Below the pieces are notes generated by a model that was given only the letters and a program-made list of their open reading frames with translations, did no database searches and was not told the DNA's origin. From Membranipora membranacea (taxonomy: Eukaryota; Bryozoa; Gymnolaemata; Cheilostomatida; Membraniporidae): a stretch of 64,000 bases of DNA. The position numbers were made by a program, and so were the translations under genes. Where the stretch lies: assembly GCA_914767715.1 (NCBI GenBank), contig OU612065.1, positions 33,792,001 to 33,856,000 on the forward strand, written 5' to 3'. Shown piece after piece: positions 26,668 to 37,400 of this stretch. The stretch's first letter is position 1; every line of letters starts with the position of its first letter.

Positions 26668-27493
26668 TACTTGAGTACCTGTGTACCTGTGTACGGAGAA
26701 CCACTATGTGATGAATGATTAGCACCAAATATATAACATTAATTCAATTCAATATGCAGGAGTTACACTCTCCTGGATACAAACATGAGTACCTGTGTAC
26801 ATGTGTACGTGTGTACAGAGGACCGTAATGAAATGGGTGCCTAGTACTGAATATATAACATTAATTCAATTCAATATGCAGGAGTTACACTCTCCTGGAT
26901 ACAAACATGAGTACCTGTGTACATGTGTACGTGTGTACAGAGGACCGTTATGAAATGAGTGTCTAGTACTGACTATATAACATTAATTCAATTTAATATG
27001 CAGGAGTTACACTCTCCTGGATACAAACCCGAGTACCTGTGTACATGTGTACGTGTGTACAGAGGACCGTAATGAAATGAGTGTCTAGTACTGACTATAT
27101 AACATTAATTCAATTTAATATGCAGGAGTTACACTCTCCTGGATACAAAAATGAGTACCTGTGTACATGTGTACGTGTGTACAGAGGACCGTAATGGAAC
27201 GAGTGTCTAGTACTGAATATATAACATTGATTCAGTTTAATATGCAGGAGTTACACTCCCCTGGATACAAACATGAGTACCTGTGTACATGTGTACATGT
27301 GTACAGAGGACCGTAATGAAATGGGTGTCTAGTATTGAATATATAATATTGATTCAGTTTAATATGAAGGAGTTACACTCTCCTGGATACAAACATGAGT
27401 ACATGTGTACGTGTGTACAGAGGACCGTAATGATATGGGTGTTTAGTACTGAATATATAATATTGATTCAGTTTAATATGCAGGAGTTACACT
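26668..27493 (-). repeat. ~122-bp tandem array, right arm of the composite element
   Basis: Seven units of the same ~122-bp sequence as at 20574-21290, in opposite orientation; each contains ATGCAGGAGTTACACTCTCC. Together the two arrays form the inner part of a very long terminal inverted repeat. Confidence 0.9.
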
Positions 27494-28097
27494 GTCTGAG
27501 TGTCTAGTAAAATTGAACTATTTAATCTAAACACTATATATAAAAGAATTTTGAACTTTTTAATAAGTGAACCTGTAATTGCCTGGAATTATGACCCCAC
27601 GATATTTGAATGCAAATTTCGTGATTTCATGATATGAATTTCCAAATATATGAATATATTTCGTGATTGTGTTACACGAAAATCTTCCCGTTTCGCAGCA
27701 ATGCATTGATGTGTAGCAAATAATGTGCTGGGCAGCATCAGCTTTGTGCATTACGCGATGCAAAACTCAAAATAGTTGCCAACTCTAAGCTGGGCTGGGT
27801 AACACTTCAGTTAAGGGGAGGTTCCAAGACTTTGCTGTAATAATTATAGACCACAGGCTAAATAATAACAGGAACAGGAAACTGCTATGTGGTATTCTCT
27901 TTTAGCTGAGTTTGAGTACCTGATGGAAGAAATGCTTCACAAGAATCCTGGCTGTATAATCATCCGAATTATATTTTGTCTTTTTCCCCATGCAGAAGGT
28001 GCAATCTGCTATTAATCAATGGCCATCAATGAGAAGTTGTTTGAAACCTTGGTTGCCCTTTAATGCCTAAAACACGAAGTTAACCCATCCCTCTGAT

Positions 28098-28730
28098 TTA
28101 GATTGTTATTTTTCTGAAGTAAATAGAATAGCTAACCAATGCTCAGATCTGGACCAGGCAAAACTAAAGAAATGTTATTTTCAACTAAACGTGAACGACC
28201 TGTCAGCCCTAGCCTCTTACTTAATGGATCAGTTATTTCTTTCTGTGAGACTACTAAATATCTTGGTGTTGAGATTGACCAGAAGCGTAGATTTGAAGCC
28301 CACGTCCAAAATGTTGTTCGTAAGGCAAATCAAAGAATGTATATAATTAAAAACTTTCTTTATTTGAGTACCAAGCCACTTGCATGCATGCTTTTTAAAA
28401 GTTTTATTGTTTCACTTATAATGTATTGTCTACCAGTCCTCTATCCTGCCATTTATCAACGAGATAAGAAGGACATGCGCAAAATATTTAAAGATGCTTC
28501 CTCGCTCGGATTACAACTAAATTATGATCTCGACACTCTAGTTAACACTCATTAAAAAAATCGTGTAATGCAGACATTCACTGATGACGAACACTTTATC
28601 CATAACTACCTCGAACGATGCCCCTCAGGTCGGCTTAGAAACCCTAAATACCGCAATGCCTGGGGCAAAGACTGCTTTTTGAGAGACATGTGCATTTATA
28701 TTAATAATACGATTTTTTAACTACTTTTTA
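28098..28730 (+). mobile_element. LINE relic, reverse-transcriptase thumb region
   Basis: The translation shows DCYFSEVNRIANQ, then in another frame KTKEMLFSTK, KYLGVEIDQKRRFEAHV and KANQRMYIIKNF. This is the typical post-YxDD region of non-LTR retrotransposon reverse transcriptase. A frameshift near 28150 and a stop at 28553 break it, and a further LINE-like tail (SGRLRNPKYRNAWGKDCFL) follows. It is 5'-truncated and abuts the right end of the composite transposon. Confidence 0.75.
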
Positions 28731-28739
28731 ATAATACTA

Positions 28740-30330
28740 TTTTTGCATGCAAGGCAACTTCATAATTTTTTAGCAGAGTACATGTACCAGCAACCTTTTT
28801 CTCAGAACTTTTACAGTTAGTGATAGAATACAAATCAATCAGTTAATCAATCAATCCCTGTATTACATTGGATATTTAATGTGATTTGTCAACACAAGAA
28901 AATGATCTGATATAACCCAACTTATGGTTGAGACTCTTTCTGTATGATGTTCTATTTTCTTTAACTTCAATTGACACTCACAGACAAAGGTTTTGGCCTG
29001 GACAAAAGCTATGTAGCAAAATCTGTTTACGTTTTGTAGGGTCAGTACACAGACATTTCCCAAATTTGATGACTAGAAGTCTATCATTTATCACATGTTT
29101 ATCTATATCATTTTGAAAACCTGGATAACTTAAAGCCTATGTATCCTAGCAAAAGTGACAACAATATGGTGTATAGCTTCAAGGTTTTAATTTAAAAAAA
29201 TCAGGAAATCAGTCTTCAGGTTTAATATGGAATGAAGGTAGGTATCATAGGTAGGTATGTCTGCGAGAAAAATGGCATTAAAAAATACAGAGACAATGAG
29301 TTTTTGGCATCCAGCTGTGCGCTATTTTCCCCCAGTGAATCAAAAACTACAGGCACTATAACTATCATGAAATGTCCCCTTTTTCTCAGATTTACTCTGT
29401 GATGACATGATGTAAAAAGCTACTGTAAGTTTATCATACATCCCTAGTAACCAGCCTATCCCTCATGAGCCCAAATTGCTCATTTTAATATACTGATGGG
29501 TCTTTTCCTTGTTTCAAAATGTTGTGCGTTACGCTGCATGAACCTGACGTGTGCCTCATCTTTAGTCATCAATAGCACATTGGTTGGGTATGGTATCTCT
29601 ATTCTATACTCTTCATCTATTTCTGTTAGTACAGCTTCTGTTTAAAATGATTAGTTAAATTTTCGGAGTTATGATGTATTGTTCATCATCATCATCAAAT
29701 TTTAACTGTTGATTTGGTCACAAACGTACGTCTGGTGGCTCTATTTTGCGTTCAAAACCTTCAAGATTTTCCCCGTCCCCCCCCCCCCCCCTAACGGGAG
29801 GACACACTGGAACCCCTCCCTCACCCTCCCCGCCAACCCAGGCTCTCTCATCATTTTGAAATTGGCTTTTTGCATAAAAATATTGGGCACCCAGAATAAT
29901 GAGGCAACATCACCAAAGCAAATTTATGTTGAGTTTTTGAAATTTAGTAGCTTGGCAGCTTTCTAATGATGTACATATTTGCTGACCCTGCATTTCTACC
30001 TTAATGCTGTGAATTGTATGCTGCTGATAAATCTTGCAACTTTGCTGTGTATTTAATCAAATCCTGTAGTCTTTTGGTGAAGAATAGGAAAATTGCATAT
30101 TAGAAATCATTCATCTGTTAAGAACTAAAAACCAAAGGGGATGTCTGAAGATTTTAGTAACTTAAATTCCTTTATTGCTGTAACCCTGAGCTTCTCTGTC
30201 CATCCCAGCAGCCTGAATGTCGGTGCATAATCCCAAAGTCATCATAGTAACAGACGTTTCCTGTTTTCAATGGCCCTATAACTCAAACTAAATGTCAATT
30301 ATGTCAACAGATGAGCATATTTGGATGAAA
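28740..30330. other. gene-free stretch upstream of the ROCO-type gene
   Basis: It contains a C-run near 29777-29791 and short open frames without support. The promoter and first exon(s) of the gene beginning at about 30362 probably lie here, but I could not identify them. Confidence 0.35.
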
Positions 30331-30361
30331 AGGTGTGAATAGATACCAGTCACATACACAG

Positions 30362-31447
30362 TACTTCCTGAATGAGGACAAAGGAGGACAGTTAGATGGT
30401 TTGTATCATGAAACCTACCGCCTCGAAATAAGAAAAGGAGAATGTTGGGTACTACTGAGTGTATGGAGAGTCCATCCACAAGCTCAGGACAACATAGTCA
30501 TGGTGAGTTGAAAATCTTGCTAAGAGTAAGACTGAACTAGGTGGCTTCCTCTGAAAGTTGCAAAAGAGTAATTCAATTGATTAATTATCCAGATTTCTGT
30601 TTCATTCTCCTTTGTCAGGTTTATTTAGAATCGGGTATCAAGTGAACCTTATAATAGTTGGCTGAATAATAATGCTGTTAATGATGAATGTTATAACCTA
30701 AGTTATTAATGTATTGATTGTTCAGATGCCCATCCCAACTATTCTTCTTATACAGAACATGGTGGTGAGCCGCCGGCCTCGCTCTCCCCTGAACTGATAT
30801 TGCAGATTGACCAACAAAAAGGTAATTTCAGGATATACACATTGAGGTCACATGATGCCTGTCTTGACAAGCCTTGTTTGTTGCAAGCGAGGGCTAGCTT
30901 GTCGAATCATGCTTTCGCATTCCCAAAAAGGGAGGACAACTCGTGACTCAAAAAGCTTTTCACCTGATTCCCGACCCCTACCAACAAAGGTTGTCAAGAC
31001 TGGCTAAATTCATCCTCAGTCAAATCACTATGCAGGATCCTTTAAATTTATTAAAATTAAATTACATTGAAAATATACAAAAGTTTTTACACCGAAAGAA
31101 CTCATTTTTACTTGAGCAATGTGACAAGGCTCAGTTATTTAATAATATCGTAATGTGTTTCAAACTGTAATATTTATATTAATATTAATTTGCTACTAAA
31201 ATCACCAATCGCCTGCATTTATCTTAGTGTATCGAGTTTGGTACAGAGACAACACTGAGCCAGAGATCGATGAGTTTCCTGGTCATATAAACTACAGAGA
31301 TGTCACACTGTCAGAATTACTAACAGTTACACAAAATATGACTGTCACACATATGTCTGTCAGAGGAGATATACCACCACTAGATCAGATAGCTCCTAAA
31401 CTAAAACATCTCATGTTACAGGGAATGAGCACAAATCAGTTGAAGAA
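30362..31447 (+). CDS. N-terminal exons of the ROCO-type gene
   Basis: Exon 30362-30502 encodes YFLNEDKGGQLDGLYHETYR...VHPQAQDNIVM and ends at ATG|GTGAGT in phase 0. Exon 30726-30821 encodes AHPNYSSYTEHGGEPPASLS...LQIDQQK and needs a phase-1 donor. A 16-nt microexon, 30619-30634 (VYLES plus one base), would bridge the phases. Exon 31228-31447 encodes YRVWYRDNTEPEIDEF and then an irregular first LRR (MTVTHMSVRGDIPPLDQIAP), ending in phase 2 to match the LRR exons. The domain before the LRRs is not recognised. Confidence 0.6.
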
Positions 31448-34400
31448 GTGAGTGAGATTTATACAATGATTATTTACATATACTTCTATTGTCTATCAAA
31501 ATTCATCTTCTCAAATGTTTTTCATGCAGTGCCAGAACAAATAACTTAAAATAAGGAAAAGCGGAGAGACATAGAAGAAAAATACACTGGTGATGAAATT
31601 AACAAGATTTTAAGTGTTTGATAGATGTTAAAAAGAGTAAAATGTAAATTTGTACTTGGCTTTACTTTGATGGTTATAGCAATCAATGTTATATGATATA
31701 GTATGATGTTATATGTTATATATGTCATATGATGATATGGCAATGTATAATACCTCTGTATACTACCTGAACTGGGCATACCATCACTACATCATAAGCC
31801 ATGGTTTTAGTGTCATTTCATCCACCATTATTCAACTTACATACCCTGCTGACCTTATGTTTTCAAGTGGTTTAATAATTCGCAGTTAATGACAGAAACA
31901 GAATATTTAATATGTTCATGTCACTGAATTAGATTCTTCTCTTAGAATGGAAATAGTATCATAGCGTTATACGGTTAGGACACTGAACACAGGGACCCAT
32001 CTGACTGTTATCTGATTGGCTGTCCCTAGTAGCATGAATAATTAGCCTGAGAAATTGTCTTGTTTACAAAATTGCAAACAGTAATTATACCCCATACAGT
32101 GTCGATGATTAGGGCATTTCTAGATTGCTACTAGGGACTGGCTATTTTTGCAAGCCCTTTGTTTTGCAAAAGAAAGCTAATGATGCTATTCCAGATATGG
32201 AATTCAATGGTTCATGTATATTCTACCATGCTACAACAAAAAGATTTGTGCATCGGTGGTATGACTTTAGCTTGGCATGCAGAGAGTCCCAGGTTCTACT
32301 TCCGGTTGGGGAAGGGATTTTTGTAGTTGAGTTAAAAGCTTGAAATTTTCTCATCTTGGACAAACTTACCAGAAATTAGCGGGCCTAAAATCCGTGAATA
32401 ATTAAGACTAGTGAAAAGGGTTGGAGTTGTGCCCTCCGCGAATTAGGAGCCCGCGAATTATTTTTTGGTAAAGACTATTTTATAATATATTACAGCATGT
32501 GTACAATGGTTAACCTCACGGAGCTGAATGTGAGAAGTAACAGGAGCCTGAAGAGATTACCAGACTGGATCTGTAAGTTGGAGAACTTGACAAAGTTAGA
32601 TGTGTCATACTGCGGTCTGGAGGAACTACCAGAGAGGTAAATAGCGCTGATCAATTAGCATGAACATTTGTTTGCGATGATTTATGTGCACTAAAATGCC
32701 AAGCATTGGACAGCTAATGACCTTTGAGACAGTTCTCAAAGTTTTGAACAAGATAAAATGTAATATGAAGGTAACTTAAATAGTTGCGAAGTCATGACAA
32801 TTTCAGATGATGTGAGGTGAATTTCTGGTAACAAAATGAAACTATGAAGATTTACTGATCTTATATATTACAGCATGTGTACAATGGTTAACCTCACAGA
32901 GCTGAATGTGAGAAGTAACTGGAGCCTGAAGAGATTACCAGACTGGATCTGTAAGTTGGGGAACTTGACAAAGTTAGATGTGTCATACTGCGGTCTGGAG
33001 GAACTACCAGAGAGGTAAATAGCGCTGATCAATTAGCATGAATATTTGTTTCCGATGATTTATGTGCACTAAAATGCCAAGCATTGGACAGCTTATGACC
33101 TTTGAGACAGTTCTCAAAGTTTTGAACAAGATAAAATGTAATATAAAGGTAATGTAAATAGTTGTGAAGTCATGACAATTTCAGATGATGTGAGGTGAAT
33201 TACTGGTAATAAAATGAAACTATGAAGATTTACTGATCTTATATATTACAGCATGTGTACAATGGTTAACCTCACGGAGCTGAATGTGAGAAGTAACATG
33301 AGCCTGAAGAGAATACCAGACTGGATCTGTAAGTTGGAGAACTTGACAAAGTTAGATGTGTCATACTGCGAACTGGAGGATCTGCCAGAGAGGTAATTTA
33401 AATAGCGCTGATCAATTAGCATGAATTTTTGTTTGCGATGATTTATGTGCACTAAAATGCCAAGCATTGGACAGCTAATGACCTTTGAGACAGTTCTCAA
33501 AGGTTTGAACAAGATAAAATGCAATATAAAGGTAATGTAAATAGTTGTGAAGTCATGACAATTTCAAATGATGTGAGGTGAATTTCTGGTAACAAAATGA
33601 AACTATGAAGATTTACTGATCTTATATATTACAGCATGTGTACAATGGTTAACCTCACGGAGCTGAATGTGAGAAGTAACAGGAGCCTGAAGAGATTACC
33701 AGACGGGATCTGTGAGATGAAGAGCTTGACAAAGTTAGATGTGTCGCACTGTAGTCTACAGGAACTGCCAGAGAGGTAAATCAGACGTGTTGATCCATGC
33801 CCATTCCTCTCTGTTTTTGCTGCTATTTTGGCCTTGTCAGTTAGATGTGTCAATTTATTTAATATAATATGAAATTCAGGTTGATTTGTAAAATCCGAAT
33901 GCAAGCTCTATAAAATTGATCCTCAAGTCATGACAATTTCAGATGATGTGAGGTGAATTTCTGGTAACAAAATGAAACTATGAAGATTTACTGATCTTAT
34001 ATATTACAGCATGTGTACAATGGTTAACCTCACAGAGCTGAATGTGAGTGGTAACATGAACCTGAAGAGATTCCCAGACTTGATCTGTAAGTTGGAGAAC
34101 TTGAAAAAGTTAGATGTGTCATACTGCGGTATGGAGGAACTACCAGTGAGGTAAATAGCGCTGATCAATTAGCATGAATATTTGTTTGCGATGATTTATG
34201 TGCACTAAAATGCCAAGCATTGGACAGCTAATGACCTTTGAGACAGTTCTCAAGGTTTTGAACAAGATAAAATGTATATAAAGGTAACGTAAATAGTTGT
34301 GAAGTCATGACAATTTCAGATGATGTGAGGTGAATTTCTGGTAACAAAATGAAACTATGAAGATTTACTGATCTTATATATTACAGCATGTGTACAATGG

Positions 34401-37400
34401 TTAACCTCACGGAGCTGAATGTATGGGGTAATGAGGACCTGCAGATATTACCAGACTGGATCTGTAAGTTGGAGAACTTGAAAAAGTTAGATGTGTCATG
34501 CTGCGGTCTGGAGGAACTACCAGAGAGGTAAAAAGCGCTGATCAATTAGCATGAATATTTGTTTGCGATGATTTATGTGCACTAAAATGCCAAGCATTGG
34601 ACAGCTAATGACCTTTGAGACAGTTCTCAAAGTTTTGAACAAGATAAAATGCAATATAAAGGTAACGTAACTAGTTGTGAAGTCATCACAATTTCAGATG
34701 ATGTGAGGTGATTTTCTGGTAACAAAATGAACCTATGAAGATTTACTGATCTTATATATTACAGCATGTGTACAATGGTTAACCTCACGGAGCTGAATGT
34801 GAGTGGTAACAGGAGCCTGAAGAGATTACCAGACTGGATCTGTAAGATGAAGAGCTTGACAAAGTTAGATGTGTCGCACTGTAGTCTACAGGAACTGCCA
34901 GAGAGGTAAATCAGACGTGTTGATCCATGCCCATTTCTCTCTTTGATTTTGCTGTTATTTTCGCCTTGTCAGTTAGATGTGTCAATTTATATAATATAAT
35001 ATCAAATTGAGGTTGATTTTAAAATCCAAATGCAAGCTCTATAAAATTGATCCTCAGCAGGCTAACCATAAATACTATATCCTCTAGGGTTATGGTATTC
35101 TGCATGATAATAATAATAATAAAGTTTATGGCCAAATTTGATAGCTGGTAGTTTTGGAGTTGTCGGCACCTAGTTCTTAAGAAAGGCGGAGTATCTTATT
35201 TGTATGCATTTAGGGTAAGTCAATTTGCATGATATGTGAAAATCTTTGATGAAATTTCTTATCCACAGCAGAGATTGATGGTGGCCACGATTTCATTGCT
35301 CAACCAGTTTTCAAATTGGATTGTGGCTTTTGCCATTTTAGGGCGACTCTCATGATATATACAAACTTACCCTGTTTTTGTATTTTGTAATGTAGCCTAA
35401 GATCACCCAGTCGCCCAGCAGGTACATCCTCCCTCAAAAAACAACTAAGCATGATGAACTTTGAGATAACCTTGAAGTTTCATCAAATATCAGGAGTCGG
35501 CACAAAGCTCCGTCTGTTTTCACTAAAACTTATTTACGGTTTTGAATGAGTAGGTCCAAAATCAGGACTGGAGTAAAGTCATAGATTCAAACAATAGTCA
35601 AAACTCCATGGAAAACTTCATAGCTACACTTCAAGCTATCAAAAAAGCACATGAATTAGATTTTAAACAGCATTGGATGGCAACCGAATCGTACTCACTC
35701 ACATAGGAACATACCCGACTTCATCGTAAGGTGAAAAAGATTCCTATAACCTAGTACTCAAGAAAAATTATCAGAAATTACAAATTATGTTTTAAATTAA
35801 GAACGCTAAAAGAGATTATTTTGCACACAAATTTGAGTCATGTAAGAACAACATAAAATGAGAAATAAAAATATATCAGAAAAATCATCACAAGAGCGAG
35901 ACAAAAGATAGTAATTTAATGATAAAAAAGGATGGTTCTGAGATCACTGATCCGTTAGGTACTGCTGGAAAGTTTAACCAGTTTTTTGTGAGTATTGGGT
36001 CGTCACTAGCTAATGATTTACCAGAAACTTCATGTGATTATGAGGGCTCGGAAAATTTGATGAAATTTGTTTTTAGAGATTAATTCCGTAATTAGCAAGC
36101 TGGAGATAAAGGAAGCCAAAGGGTGCAATTTAATTAGCGCATGTACAATAAAGAAAACTGCCTGAGGTGCTCATACTCAAAACCTTTCATGCCTTTTAAG
36201 CTAGTTCAGGCTTGATCAACAGATTAACTGGTCCAGACTGACATTATCAGGGAAATATCAGCAGATTTACTGACAATGTGCTTATTGAATACTACAAAAA
36301 ACACCATTTACCAAATCTCTGTTCTCTGTTATAATCTAGGATCACTCACCAGCCTAGAGGAGCTGAGTTTAGATAATAATTACACACTGACAGAGTTACC
36401 AGATGAGGTTGGGGGATTGAATAGGCTAGGATAATAGATATGTCACAGTGTGGCTTCACTTGTCTGCCATTCATCATTCTAGTTACATACCCTACTGACC
36501 TTATGTTTTCAAGTGGTTTAATAATTCAAGGTTAATGACAGAAACGGAATACTTAATATGTTCCTGTATATTCTACCATCACACCACTAAAAGATGTGTG
36601 CATCAGTGGTATGACTTTAGCTTGGCATGCAGAGGATCCCAGGTTCTACTCCAGGTAATGGAAGGGATTTTTGTAGTTGTGTTAAAAGCTTGAAATCTTC
36701 TCATCTTGGACAAACTTACGAGAAATTAGCGGGCCTCGTGAATAATTAAGACTAGTGAAAAAGGTTGGAGTTGTGCCCTCCGCGAATGAGGAGCCCGCGA
36801 ATTATTTTTTGGTAAAGACTATTTTATATTATATTACAGCATGTGTACAATGGTTAACCTCACGGAGCTGAATGTGAGAAGTAACAGGAGCCTGAAGAGA
36901 TTACCAGACTGGGTCTGTAAGATGAAGAGCTTGACAAAGTTAGATGTGTCAGAGTGCGAAGTAGAGGAACTGCCAGAGAGGTAAATAGCGCTGATCAATT
37001 AGCATGAATATTTGTTTCCGATGATTTATGTGTACTAAAATGCCAACATTGGACAGCTAATGACCTTTGCTACAGTTCTCAAAGTTTTGAACAAGATGAA
37101 ATGTAATATGAAGGTTATGTAAATTGTTGTAAAGTCATGACAATTTCAGATGATGTGAGGTGAATTTCTGGTAACAAAATGAACCTATGAAGATTTACTG
37201 ATCTTATATATTACAGCATGTGTACAATGGTTAACCTCACGGAGCTGAATGTATGTGGTAATGAGGACCTGAAGAGATTACCAGACGGAAGCTGTAAGAT
37301 GAAGAGCTTGACAATGTTAGATGTGTCACACTGTAGTCTACAGGAAATGCCTGAGAGGTAAATCAGACGTGTTGATCCATGCCCATATCTCTCTGTTTTT

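Larger units (their letters stand above)
20398..28059. mobile_element. composite ~7.66-kb DNA transposon with TTAA target sites
   Basis: The left end reads AGGGCAACCAAGGTTTC right after TTAA (20394-20397). The right end is its exact reverse complement (28043-28059), followed by TTAA (28060-28063). Further in, a perfect 23-bp inverted match (left from 20418; right 27668-27690) continues the terminal repeat; on the right it is separated from the outer end by ~350 bp of extra sequence. Next inside come oppositely oriented arrays of a ~122-bp repeat. TTAA duplication is typical of piggyBac and Kolobok elements. No transposase is recognisable, so it is probably non-autonomous or an accretion of several elements. 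Confidence 0.65.

Noticed and set aside
20574-27493. Regular repeats resembling a CRISPR array
   Set aside because: The units are contiguous ~122-bp tandem repeats without unique spacers, in a eukaryotic transposon context.
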